From: Allomuricauda sp.
GTDB lineage: Bacteria; Bacteroidota; Bacteroidia; Flavobacteriales; Flavobacteriaceae
DNA length: 64,000 nt
Assembly (NCBI GenBank): GCA_003712125.1
Contig: RHLF01000001.1
Span: 372,001-436,000 of the forward strand
Direction of reading: 5' to 3'
Positions 36,998 to 46,163 of the stretch are shown in pieces. Within the stretch, counting starts at the first letter, position 1, and every line of letters begins with the position of its first letter. The translations under genes and the position numbers were made by a program. The notes beneath the pieces were generated by a model. That model searched no databases. It saw only the letters and a list, made by a program, of their open reading frames with translations, and was not told where the DNA came from.

Positions 36998-39358
36998 TTA
37001 ATTTTTAGTGTTCAAAAATTCAAAAAAACGTTGCCTAAACTCATTGTTTTTTTCCTCTGAATTAAGCAAAAAGTAATACCCCATAAACCGTTCTAATTGC
37101 AAGGCGTTTATTAAAAAATTGTACACTGCATTGGTTCGCGCCAATTGCGCATTCAGGTAATTGTTTTGAGCATCCAAAAGCTGCACAATATTAACAGCTC
37201 CTTCGGCATAGGAGGCTCGGGTCAACTCCAGAGCTTCCTCAGCGGTTTCTTCCGAGATCCTAGACAATTGGATATTAGACATCTGATTTACCAGGTTTAA
37301 AACCCCATTTCTAACATTTACCGCAATACCCAATTCCAAATTGTCCCTATTTATTTCTATTTGATCTTTTTGAATAAGGGCGGTTTGCCGATTGATGTTA
37401 TTTAAATTTTGATTAATAAGCGGTAAAGAGATACTAGCCCCCGCCGTGTAATAATTATCAACTAACCCAAATCCTAAATTTGGAGGAACGGTACTGCCGG
37501 CACCCGAACGGCTAAACGTAGAATTGTATTGGCCTTGTAGGGCAAGCGTAGGCAAAAACCGTCCAAAACTATTCAGTCTAATATTACGGTTAGTTGCATC
37601 AAGATTAAAAGCCAAGGACCGTAGTTCTGGAGAATTCTCATAGGCCTCTTTGACCAAAAATTCTATAAAGGGTTCTCTTAAAGTTGGGTTATCCAATAGC
37701 CCAAAAAGCTCGTCATACTTGTATTCTTCAAATACTCCGGCATTCAGATCTACATCTTCCACATCTATTTCCAGATTGGTTGGATTATTTAATACTTGGT
37801 TAAGTAATAAAAAACCCTGCTCCAACTGGTTGATAGCTTCAACCATGGCTTGGGTGTTCTGTGCCATTTCACTACGAAAACGTAACATATCCGATTTTCC
37901 GGATTGACCGGCCTCAAAATTCTGTTCAGATATCTGAAGGTTCCTTTTGGTCAAATCCACATTTCGAACCTGAATTTGGGTGTTGGCTTTTAGAATAAGC
38001 ACTGTGAAATAGGCATTGGCCGCATCGAATATCAAATCTAACTGCGATGCATTGAAATCTTCTTGCTGGGCTTTTTGCAAATTCTTTTGAATTGAAATAT
38101 TGGCGTTCGCCGCTTCAGAAAAAATAGTCTGATTTAGCGTGATATTTCCGGCAGTGGAGAATTCAGGATTTTGCCCGTTGCTAATTGCCGCCAAATCTGG
38201 GTCCACATAGGTTGCTGTGCCCGACGCACTTAAAGATGGCAGATAATTGCTATTGGCCGTTTTTACCTCTTGAGATGCCAAATCAACATCGCGCTGACCA
38301 GATTGTAGTGATAGATTCTGTTCTAAGGCCTGGTTTATTACCCCAAGCAGATCATATTCTTTTTCTGATATGACATTTTTGAACTCGCCCACAAAATCGG
38401 TCTCTCCAATCAAACTATACTTAATTGGGAATCCAATGATATCAGACGTATTGTAGTTAATTGTCAATCTAGGATTATACTCAATAAATACAGGAAGTTC
38501 AGACATGGGAGTTCCCGTGACAAAGGCCTCGATGTTTAGCGCAATTCGTCTAAAAAACTGATCTAAATTCTCTTCAGCTTGTAGGGTGGCCAAGAAACCC
38601 TTCTCAACATCTTCGGGGCCATTAACTGTAAACGATGGCATCTTACGATTAAGAAGTTCCTTGATCAACATGGTTTTTTCAACAGCTGACATAAAAAACC
38701 CGCCGGCCATATATAATGCATCAATGCCTTCTAGATTGGTAATGATATCATCAACTGACTCAAAAGGAATTAAGCGATAGTCAGCATCCAATTGGGCAAG
38801 TTCACCGTCAAATACTTCTTTTAGCGGCAAAATTTTAGCAATTGGAGCGTCTATTGCAATGCCCAAATTTTTAAACCCACTTAGTTGGTAAAATCTATCT
38901 AAATCGTCTTGATATGATTCAGACTCTATGAGATAGGTGAAATTCTTTACCCCTGAACTTGTCTTTGAAAGATCCAATTGCTGTACATCTCGGTTCACGG
39001 CCCCAAACAATATTGTTGGTTTTTCATGAACTGTTAGTGGACTGATTATTTCGTTATTAAAGACCCCAAAAGCCAAAATGATATCGATATCGCTTGCTAA
39101 AAGTTTATTATAATTGGCCTGAGCATTTTCCAAATCGAAATTGTTCACTAAAAGAGCATCATTTGGGAATTCTATTATTGCATCTTCTCCTACAACAGCC
39201 TGCACTTCACCCTTAAGCTTGTCAAGTAAGGGAGATAGTTCATCATTCGTACGATCTATAAGGATACCAACTTTATAGATTCTTTTATCTTGAGCTATTG
39301 CCTGCGACAAACTTGCCAAAAAAATGAGAAGGACAGCAAGGTTTTTGATAGACTTCAT
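36998..39358 (-). CDS. Fusion of ABC-type periplasmic substrate-binding domain and TolC-family outer-membrane efflux protein
   Basis: 786 residues, far longer than a TolC protein (about 430-480). Signal peptide (about 1-22, ending SQAIAQ). Residues about 25-325 look like a type-1 periplasmic binding protein of the ABC_sub_bind kind: KVGILIDRTNDELSPLLDKL, LLASDIDIILAFGVFNNEII, PTILFGAVNRDV, IDALYMAGGFFMSAVEKTML, and the closing LTINYNTSDIIGFPIKYSL. Residues about 340-780 are a TolC-type outer-membrane factor with two OEP repeats (for example NQALEQNLSLQSGQRDVDLA and SPELRSLAFNLDATNRNIRL). A sensor or substrate-capture role for the fused domain is inference. It precedes the adaptor gene by 20 bp. 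Confidence 0.85.
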   Translation of the reverse strand: MKSIKNLAVLLIFLASLSQAIAQDKRIYKVGILIDRTNDELSPLLDKLKGEVQAVVGEDAIIEFPNDALLVNNFDLENAQANYNKLLASDIDIILAFGVFNNEIISPLTVHEKPTILFGAVNRDVQQLDLSKTSSGVKNFTYLIESESYQDDLDRFYQLSGFKNLGIAIDAPIAKILPLKEVFDGELAQLDADYRLIPFESVDDIITNLEGIDALYMAGGFFMSAVEKTMLIKELLNRKMPSFTVNGPEDVEKGFLATLQAEENLDQFFRRIALNIEAFVTGTPMSELPVFIEYNPRLTINYNTSDIIGFPIKYSLIGETDFVGEFKNVISEKEYDLLGVINQALEQNLSLQSGQRDVDLASQEVKTANSNYLPSLSASGTATYVDPDLAAISNGQNPEFSTAGNITLNQTIFSEAANANISIQKNLQKAQQEDFNASQLDLIFDAANAYFTVLILKANTQIQVRNVDLTKRNLQISEQNFEAGQSGKSDMLRFRSEMAQNTQAMVEAINQLEQGFLLLNQVLNNPTNLEIDVEDVDLNAGVFEEYKYDELFGLLDNPTLREPFIEFLVKEAYENSPELRSLAFNLDATNRNIRLNSFGRFLPTLALQGQYNSTFSRSGAGSTVPPNLGFGLVDNYYTAGASISLPLINQNLNNINRQTALIQKDQIEINRDNLELGIAVNVRNGVLNLVNQMSNIQLSRISEETAEEALELTRASYAEGAVNIVQLLDAQNNYLNAQLARTNAVYNFLINALQLERFMGYYFLLNSEEKNNEFRQRFFEFLNTKN

Positions 39359-39423
39359 ATACTTGTTTCTTGTTCACAATTGTTTCATTGTTCGACTGCG
39401 ATATTATTTATTGTGACTTCTAA

Positions 39424-40680
39424 TCACGATGGTTTATTAGGGTTCAATTTAAGTTTGGTTATAAGTTTCTCAATCGTAAGTCCTTGTACAATTATGGAAA
39501 AGATTACGATAACATAGGTTATCACCAAAAACAAATCACGCTCCATTTGTTGCGTTAATCCTAATGCCAAAGCAATAGAAATGGCGCCTCTTAATCCTCC
39601 CCATGTCATAATTATGGTAGAGTTGGGAACAAAATCCAATCTTTTTTGAAAGAGCTTTACTGGGATAATCAATGAAATATAACGACAAATCAAAGCAATT
39701 GGAATAGTTAACAAACCGACATAAATATAATTCGCATTGAATTCCAAAACCAGCATTTCCATGCCGATTAAAACAAACAAGATGGCGTTCAATAAAATAT
39801 CTATGAGTTCCCAGAACTTGTCAACATAATCTTCGGTTAATTTAGACATGGCCTGTTTTCTAGTTTTGTTGGCACCAACTATCAAACCAGCAGCTACCAT
39901 GGCCAATGGGGCTGAAACATGCAGATGAGTTGCGATAACAGTGCCTGTCATTACCGTTGCCAAAGTGATTATTACTTCAATATTGTAATCATCGATTTTC
40001 TTTAGAAAGTAATAGGTCAACCACCCCAACGTAAGTCCTAAAAGTAAGCCCCCTACTACCTCAACCAGAAATAGTTCAAGAACAGCAGACAATGAAAATC
40101 CTACCTCCGAACCACCCGCCAAACCAAAAATGGTCAGAAATACCACAACCCCGACACCATCATTGAACAAGGATTCACCAACAATTTTTATTTCCAATTT
40201 TTTAGGGGCACCTGCTTTTTTTAAGATTCCCAATACGGCAATTGGATCTGTGGGCGAAATAAGTGCACCGAATAAAAGGCAGTAGATGAACTTCACTTGA
40301 AGCCCGAGCACCATAAGTAAATAGTAAACAGAGGTGCCTATCAAAAAGGTGGAAACCAAAACACCAAAGGTGGCAAAAATCATAACGGGCCAGCGCTGTT
40401 CCTTAAGTCTATTAACATCGGTATGGAGAGCCCCCGCAAATAGTAAAAAGCTCAACATAATATCAAGCAGCACAACCTTAAAATCAACTTTTGAAATAAT
40501 AAAGCGCTCCGCCTTCAGTAAAGTATCATCATAAAAACTAAGGGCAAATACACCTAAGGTGAACAAGATGGTAATCAGTGTTAACCCTATTGTATTGGGC
40601 AATTTAAATATCCTGAGGTTTAAGTAGCCAAAAACGGCGGACAGAAAGACAAGAATGCTGGTGATAACAAAATAGTCCAT
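39424..40680 (-). CDS. CPA1-family Na+/H+ (cation/proton) antiporter
   Basis: 418 residues, about 12 hydrophobic helices. The family core is clear: GALISPTDPIAVLGILKKAG followed by KIVGESLFNDGVGVVVFLTI, containing the ND pair of electroneutral CPA1/NhaP antiporters, and later MTWGGLRGAISIALALGLT. There is no cytosolic regulatory tail. It exchanges Na+ (or K+) for protons across the inner membrane. It is upstream of the PBP-TolC gene on the same strand with a 65-bp gap that contains no terminator or recognisable promoter, so co-transcription with the efflux genes is plausible but not shown. Confidence 0.92.
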   Translation of the reverse strand: MDYFVITSILVFLSAVFGYLNLRIFKLPNTIGLTLITILFTLGVFALSFYDDTLLKAERFIISKVDFKVVLLDIMLSFLLFAGALHTDVNRLKEQRWPVMIFATFGVLVSTFLIGTSVYYLLMVLGLQVKFIYCLLFGALISPTDPIAVLGILKKAGAPKKLEIKIVGESLFNDGVGVVVFLTIFGLAGGSEVGFSLSAVLELFLVEVVGGLLLGLTLGWLTYYFLKKIDDYNIEVIITLATVMTGTVIATHLHVSAPLAMVAAGLIVGANKTRKQAMSKLTEDYVDKFWELIDILLNAILFVLIGMEMLVLEFNANYIYVGLLTIPIALICRYISLIIPVKLFQKRLDFVPNSTIIMTWGGLRGAISIALALGLTQQMERDLFLVITYVIVIFSIIVQGLTIEKLITKLKLNPNKPS

Positions 40681-40856
40681 TCAAATCGAAAAAAAGGTTG
40701 GTTATGCGGCAAAGACTTCAAAGTATGAATTATTTTGAGAATTCTTTTAAATACCTTTTACTAAATCAGTTTTGTTTAACCTTTTTTGGTAGCCAGGCCG
40801 AATACTTTTGAACAAACGAGGCGGGAATATGATGTCAAGAAACCATAAAAATAAAA

Positions 40857-40878
40857 AACCCAGCAGAAATGCTGGGTT
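40857..40878 (-). terminator. Intrinsic terminator of the tRNA-Gln gene
   Basis: On the minus strand a 9-bp stem AACCCAGCA / TGCTGGGTT with a 4-nt loop is followed by TTTTATTTTTATGG. It starts 5 bp after the tRNA 3' end. Confidence 0.8.
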
Positions 40879-40883
40879 GATAG

Positions 40884-40955
40884 TTGGCCTACTAGGACTC
40901 GAACCTAGAATGACTGGACCAAAACCAGTAGTGTTGCCAATTACACCATAGGCCA
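40884..40955 (-). tRNA. tRNA-Gln (anticodon TTG)
   Basis: 72 nt fold cleanly. The acceptor stem is TGGCCTA/TAGGCCA, the D stem GTGT/ACAC, the anticodon stem ACTGG/CCAGT with loop TTTTGGT (anticodon TTG, reading CAA/CAG), and the T stem CTAGG/CCTAG with TTCGAGT; the discriminator is A. The U1-A72 pair is typical of tRNA-Gln. The 3' CCA is not encoded. The gene has its own promoter and terminator. Confidence 0.96.
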
Positions 40956-40972
40956 TTACCATTAAGAGCGTG

Positions 40973-41002
40973 CAAATTTAAGACAAACTTTGATTACAGC
41001 AA
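40973..41002 (-). promoter_or_regulatory. Promoter of the tRNA-Gln gene (-33/-7)
   Basis: The minus strand reads TTG, 19 nt, TAAATTTG, matching both Bacteroidota elements. The -7 box ends 17 bp before the tRNA 5' end. Confidence 0.75.
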
Positions 41003-41112
41003 ACAATTTTCGCAACAAAGACAAGGTCTTTTTGATGTTAAAGGTTTTGCCAAAATAACCTAACGTATCTTATTTAATTGCTAAATTCGCCCCGATTGGT
41101 TAACCACGATCT

Positions 41113-44100
41113 ATGTTTGCAGAAAACTTCAAAAAATGGGATACCATCTTAGGGTGGGTTACCTTTACCATTGCACTTATCACATACGCCATTACTGTTG
41201 AACCCACTGGGAGTTTTTGGGATGCAGGCGAATACATCAGTACTTCAGCAAAATTGCAGGTCGGCCACCCACCAGGAGCGCCATTGCAACAGATGATTGG
41301 AGCCTTTTTTGCGCTATTTGCATTTGGCGATGAAACTAAAATTGCACTCATGGTGAATTGGGTTTCAGTGGTCTCTAGTGCCTTTGCCATACTCTTTACC
41401 TTTTGGGCCCTCACCAATTTGACCCGAAAGTTACTCCCCTCGAAAAAGAAATTTACCAATAGCAAAGCCATTGCGGTTTTTGCCAGTGGTTTGGTCGGCG
41501 CTTTTTCCCTGGCCTACTCCGATAGTTTTTGGTTCAATGCAGTAGAAACTGAGGTATATGCCTTAGCCAGCTTCATCATGGCCTTATTGTTATGGCTTGG
41601 TCTCAAATGGACAGATAATTTGGAAGATCCCAGAGGCAACCGATGGTTATTATTGATTTGGTTTGTCATTGGCTTGACCTTCGGCATACAGTTTATGGGC
41701 TTTTTGGCCATTCCTTCTATTGGTCTTTTGTACTACTTCAAAAAATACAAGAATACCACGGTCAAAAATTTTCTATTGGCCAATATCGCGGTTGTCGTGG
41801 TACTGGTTTTGGTCTATAAGTTCTCACTTACCTATATCCTAAAACTATTTGGAGCCAGTGAATTGTTTTTTGTGAACACCGTGGGGCTTCCGTTCAACTC
41901 GGGGACGATTATTATGGGCATTGCCCTTGTCGGCGTCTTTTACTACCTGTTGCGCTATACCCGCAAAAACAATTTTCACACGGGTAATCTGATCACCCTT
42001 TGTTTTATGTTCTTGATATTAGGCTTTTCGTCTTGGTTAATGTTGCCGATTCGAGCCAATGCGCAGACGGTGGTTAATGAGAACAATCCAGAAGATGCCC
42101 GTTCGCTACTTGCCTATTACAACAGGGAGCAATATCCGGGTGTTGACAGCCCAATATATGGGGCCTACTTTTCCGATACCTTTGCTGAGCCCGGACCTGA
42201 CATGGATGACAAACCCAAATATGAAAAGGATAAAACCTTGGGCAAATATGTCATCGTGAACTTGTATCAAGATGCCTTGCAGGGGCCCAACAAAAAACAC
42301 GTCGGCATACTACCAAGATTATGGAGTGATCAGCATGCCGAAAATTACATGCAATATTATGGTGTGCTCGATTTTAAGATCAAACCTGAGTACATTTCCA
42401 ACAATGAACTTCGACAAGCGGTTGGCCAGTTCCGAACTGCCTATGACTCTGGTGAACTTGACGCGGAGCAGTACATGCGATTTCTTCGCGAGTTCAGTGA
42501 CTATATCGAGGTGAGCCCTCCCACCTTGGGACAAAACATAAATTACCTATTTGATTTTCAATGGGGCTATATGTACTTCCGGTACTTTATGTGGAATTTT
42601 GTGGGTCGGCAAAACGATGTACAGGGGCGCTATGACAATAATGGACAATGGCGCAGCGGCATTGGTTTTATCGACAGTTTTTTCTTTGGCAGCCAAAAGA
42701 ACCTTCCGAAAGATGTTTTGGACAACAAAGCCCGCAATACCTATTTCTTTTTACCCCTATTGCTTGGAATCATTGGAATCGTCTTTCAAATCTCAAGAGA
42801 CCCAAAGCAGTTTTGGGCACTTTTTGTATTCTTCATTTTTACAGGTTTGGCCATTCAGTTTTACACCAATCCCTACATTTTCCAACCGCGTGAACGTGAC
42901 TACTCTTTGGTAGGCTCATTTTATGTTTTTGCCCTGTGGATCGGCATGGGGGTATACGGGTTGTTTGATGAGGTCAAGAAACTGCTCAAGGCCAAGATTG
43001 CGGCCCCTACAGTAGGATTGGTCTGTCTTTTGGCAGTTCCACTGTTAATGGCCTATCAGAACTGGGATGATCACGACCGATCCAATCGATATACTGCAAA
43101 TTCAACGGCCAAAGCCTATTTGGATTCGTGCCAAAAAGACGCCGGGGCCATATTGTTCACCATTGGCGATAACGATACCTTTCCGTTGTGGTATGCCCAA
43201 GAGATCGAAGGTCATCGTACTGATGTGCGCATTGTTTGCACCAGCCTTTTTGCTACGGACTGGTACATTGATCAAATGAAGCGGAAAGCCTATGAAAGCG
43301 ATCCGATTCCCTCTCAGCTTACCCATGATAAATACAGTTACGGAACCCGCGATGCAATCTATTATCAAGGTCTGACAGAAAGTCGCTGGACCATTCAAGA
43401 TTTTATGGATTGGGTTGCAAGCGATAAACCCCAGACCAAATTCAAATACTTCTTGGAAAAGCAGGGTGCCGATTTAAGTCAATACCCTGAAAGCACCCAA
43501 AACTTGGTGTACTACCCAACCAAGAAAATTCGAATTCCTGTAAACAAAAAGAATGTTTTGGAAAGTGGTTTGGTAAAAGAAAAAGATTCAGCCCTCATCG
43601 TTGATTACATTGATATTGACCTGCCCAATGCGATGACCAAACAACGCATTTTGATGTTGGATATCTTGGCCAATAACGATTGGAAACGACCCATATATTT
43701 TTCGGGCGGTAGCTTCGACAATGCCGAATACCTATGGATGAAAGATTACCTTCAACTGGATGGTTTGGCCTACAAATTGGTGCCCATTAAAACAAAATAT
43801 GAAAGTGTTTTTGAAATGGGACGAATCGACAGTGAACTTATGTTTGACATAGTCAAAAACTGGGAATGGGGCAATTCGGGTAGTTCAGAAATTTACCATG
43901 ACCCCCAAACCCGATCACAAGGACTTTCGTTCCGAGGCAATCTAGCACGACTCATGGAAACCTTTTTAGAGGAAGGAAATATAGAAAAAGCCAAGGAGAC
44001 CATTGAAATTGCCATGACCAATATGCCCGTTGAACATTTTGCCTTTTACGCCTTTGTAGAACCTTTTGTAGATGGGTATTATAAGGTAGGTGAAACCAAC

Positions 44101-44451
44101 AAAGCAAGAGCATTGTTCGATCAATTGAAACTGATCTACCAAGACCGATTGGAGTATTATGCCGGTCTCCCCATTGATGAACAATACGATGCGATCGAGG
44201 ATATCTTGACCAATATGGAGGCCTACCGACGCAACATCGATATTCTTATTGAAAACCAAGACCATCAAAGGGCCGAAAAGGAAACCTTGATTTTCAATGA
44301 ATATATCGACAAGTTTACCCAATTTGTTGGTGAAGATCCTGAGTTATTGGAAGGCCCTCCTCCAACACAAGATCCAGACATGATCGATTCAGTGCCCTTG
44401 GACACTTCCACAGCTGTTCAAGACACAGCGAATACCTCTGAGAATCAGTAG
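41113..44451 (+). CDS. DUF2723 polytopic membrane protein (putative protein O-mannosyltransferase-like)
   Basis: 1,112 residues. The N-terminal DUF2723 region (about 10-200) has TVEPTGSFWDAGEYISTSAK and VGHPPGAPLQQMIGAFFALF, with an acidic residue after the first helix as in GT-C glycosyltransferases. About ten or more hydrophobic helices extend to roughly residue 640. A soluble segment (about 650-900) holds DAGAILFTIGDNDTFPLWYA, and the C-terminal part (about 960-1060) is helical and TPR-like, ending in a Thr/Ser/Asp-rich tail. A GT-C glycosyltransferase acting on exported proteins is the family suggestion; acceptor and donor are unknown. It is a single-gene unit convergent with the thioredoxin-like gene. 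Confidence 0.85.
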   Translation: MFAENFKKWDTILGWVTFTIALITYAITVEPTGSFWDAGEYISTSAKLQVGHPPGAPLQQMIGAFFALFAFGDETKIALMVNWVSVVSSAFAILFTFWALTNLTRKLLPSKKKFTNSKAIAVFASGLVGAFSLAYSDSFWFNAVETEVYALASFIMALLLWLGLKWTDNLEDPRGNRWLLLIWFVIGLTFGIQFMGFLAIPSIGLLYYFKKYKNTTVKNFLLANIAVVVVLVLVYKFSLTYILKLFGASELFFVNTVGLPFNSGTIIMGIALVGVFYYLLRYTRKNNFHTGNLITLCFMFLILGFSSWLMLPIRANAQTVVNENNPEDARSLLAYYNREQYPGVDSPIYGAYFSDTFAEPGPDMDDKPKYEKDKTLGKYVIVNLYQDALQGPNKKHVGILPRLWSDQHAENYMQYYGVLDFKIKPEYISNNELRQAVGQFRTAYDSGELDAEQYMRFLREFSDYIEVSPPTLGQNINYLFDFQWGYMYFRYFMWNFVGRQNDVQGRYDNNGQWRSGIGFIDSFFFGSQKNLPKDVLDNKARNTYFFLPLLLGIIGIVFQISRDPKQFWALFVFFIFTGLAIQFYTNPYIFQPRERDYSLVGSFYVFALWIGMGVYGLFDEVKKLLKAKIAAPTVGLVCLLAVPLLMAYQNWDDHDRSNRYTANSTAKAYLDSCQKDAGAILFTIGDNDTFPLWYAQEIEGHRTDVRIVCTSLFATDWYIDQMKRKAYESDPIPSQLTHDKYSYGTRDAIYYQGLTESRWTIQDFMDWVASDKPQTKFKYFLEKQGADLSQYPESTQNLVYYPTKKIRIPVNKKNVLESGLVKEKDSALIVDYIDIDLPNAMTKQRILMLDILANNDWKRPIYFSGGSFDNAEYLWMKDYLQLDGLAYKLVPIKTKYESVFEMGRIDSELMFDIVKNWEWGNSGSSEIYHDPQTRSQGLSFRGNLARLMETFLEEGNIEKAKETIEIAMTNMPVEHFAFYAFVEPFVDGYYKVGETNKARALFDQLKLIYQDRLEYYAGLPIDEQYDAIEDILTNMEAYRRNIDILIENQDHQRAEKETLIFNEYIDKFTQFVGEDPELLEGPPPTQDPDMIDSVPLDTSTAVQDTANTSENQ

Positions 44452-44484
44452 GAAAGAAAGAAAACAGAAAAAATTACGGAAAGC

Positions 44485-44781
44485 TTAGGTGTATTCGTTG
44501 AGAATACCGATCAAGGTGTTGGCATCCTGCTCACCACTTTGGCGCCATACCATTTCACCCCTTTTATAAATCATCAATGTCGGCAAACCTTTGATTCTTA
44601 GCGCTTGTGAAAGTTCTTTGTTCTTATCAACATCGATTTTGATCACCTTGCCTTTGTCGCCCAAAGCGGCAGCCACATCGCGAAGAACAGGGTGCATAGA
44701 AGTGGACTGGTCATTCCATTCCGCATAAAAATCCAGTAAAACTGGAATGTTCAGGTCAATAAGTTCACCAAATTTTGACAT
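44485..44781 (-). CDS. Thioredoxin-fold protein lacking both active-site cysteines
   Basis: 98 residues, the full length of a thioredoxin. The fold is recognisable: VLLDFYAEW, then the helix MHPVLRDVAAAL, KVIKIDVDKNKELSQALRIK, the cis-Pro loop GLPTLMIYKRG and the C-terminal helix ANTLIGILNEY. The WCGPCK active site is replaced by WNDQST: both Cys are lost (Asn23, Ser26), as are the Gly and Pro between them. No other Cys is present anywhere. It therefore cannot act as a dithiol oxidoreductase; a chaperone, scaffold or assembly role is possible. No signal peptide, so cytoplasmic. It is 90 bp downstream of the metallophosphoesterase gene. Confidence 0.88.
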   Translation of the reverse strand: MSKFGELIDLNIPVLLDFYAEWNDQSTSMHPVLRDVAAALGDKGKVIKIDVDKNKELSQALRIKGLPTLMIYKRGEMVWRQSGEQDANTLIGILNEYT

Positions 44782-44871
44782 AAAAGATGCTGGGTTTACA
44801 GCTCAAAAGTAAGAAAAATTGTTAAAGCGTTACATCCTGTCGATGCTTTGCCCAGTGAAGTGCCGTTAAAT

Positions 44872-46107
44872 TCAAGTTAAAGATTTCCGCTTCAAGGTAA
44901 TCACGGTTATTTCTGGTAGGATACCTACTCTGCCCGGGTAACCAATAAAACCAAAACCTCGGTTGACGTTGATGAACTGCCCAAGTTCTTTGTACACCCC
45001 GGCCCAATACTTATAGCGCCATTTTACAGGACTCCATTTGATTAGACCCGGAATTTCAACACCAAACTGCATCCCATGGGTATGGCCACTCAAGGTGAGG
45101 TGAAAGTGAAAGTCGTCGTTGATCACCACATCTTCCCAATGCGAGGGGTCGTGGCTCATTAAAATTTTAAAATCATCTTTTTGAATACCGGCCTTGGCCT
45201 TTTCCAGATCTCCTGCCTTTTTGAAACGACCTCGACCCCAGTTCTCTACCCCCAATAGGGCAATTCGTTGGCCATTTTTTTCGAGATAGCGGTGCTCATC
45301 CAATAACAGATCGAAGCCCATATCTTTTTGGAGCTGTTTTAAATCTTCAAGGTTTTTAGCTTTGGCCGCGGTTGATTCCCATGAGGCATAATCACCATAA
45401 TCATGGTTGCCCAATACCGAAAACACCCCGTCTCTGGCCTCAAGCTTCGAAAAAAGATCTGCCCAAGGTCGCAATTCTTCGGTCCGGTCGTTTACAATAT
45501 CACCTGTGAACAAGATGACATCACTTTGCTGTTCATTGATCAAATCAACCCCATAGGCCACCTTGTCACGATCATCAAAACTCCCGCTGTGTATGTCTGA
45601 AATCTGTGTGATCTGGTACCCATCAAAAGCATCGGGCAGGTCATCAAATTCAAGTTCGTATTTCAATACCCTGTAGTTATACTTGCCACGGTACATACCA
45701 TACAACAAGGCACCAAAAGGAAGTGCCGCCAACCCTAAACCAATGAGGCTAACGAATTTCCTTCGTGATGGAAAAAACCGGGTGCTTTCATCAGAAACCC
45801 CTGCAATTTTGTTGTATCCAAAAACAGAGAGGCGAACTACGTCTTCAAGCAACATGAAAAAACCCAGAACCATTGCCAGTAGGAAAAAGGAGAAAAAAAT
45901 ACCGCCCGCAACGGCAATATGGCCTCTCATCGCCATACCAGGCTGGTAGGTGGCCACTCTAAATATCAAAAACACCAATGCCGCTAAAAAAGCCAAACCA
46001 TATCCGATTTGCGCCCATGGACTTTTAAATAAGGTTTTGAAAGCTTGAAAGCCATAAATGGCCAAGGCTATATAAATGATGGAGATAATGACAAGAAATC
46101 GGGTCAT
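44872..46107 (-). CDS. Membrane-anchored calcineurin-like metallophosphoesterase
   Basis: 411 residues. Four or so N-terminal hydrophobic segments (about 1-125) precede a metallophosphoesterase domain (about 155-405). Metal-site motifs are present in order: ITQISDIHSGSFDDRDK, VILFTGDIVNDRTEE, SVLGNHDYGDYASW, KILMSHDPSHWEDVV and HLTLSGHTHGMQFGVEIPGL. This layout matches the YkuE/YaeI-type phosphodiesterases. Those hydrolyse lipid phosphoesters such as UDP-diacylglucosamine in other bacteria; the substrate here is not known. It starts 56 bp after the cutC stop on the same strand. Confidence 0.9.
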   Translation of the reverse strand: MTRFLVIISIIYIALAIYGFQAFKTLFKSPWAQIGYGLAFLAALVFLIFRVATYQPGMAMRGHIAVAGGIFFSFFLLAMVLGFFMLLEDVVRLSVFGYNKIAGVSDESTRFFPSRRKFVSLIGLGLAALPFGALLYGMYRGKYNYRVLKYELEFDDLPDAFDGYQITQISDIHSGSFDDRDKVAYGVDLINEQQSDVILFTGDIVNDRTEELRPWADLFSKLEARDGVFSVLGNHDYGDYASWESTAAKAKNLEDLKQLQKDMGFDLLLDEHRYLEKNGQRIALLGVENWGRGRFKKAGDLEKAKAGIQKDDFKILMSHDPSHWEDVVINDDFHFHLTLSGHTHGMQFGVEIPGLIKWSPVKWRYKYWAGVYKELGQFINVNRGFGFIGYPGRVGILPEITVITLKRKSLT

Positions 46108-46163
46108 TGGATAATTTTCGACAAAAATATTGCTTTTAACCGCTTAGCTCAATTTTTTGAATT

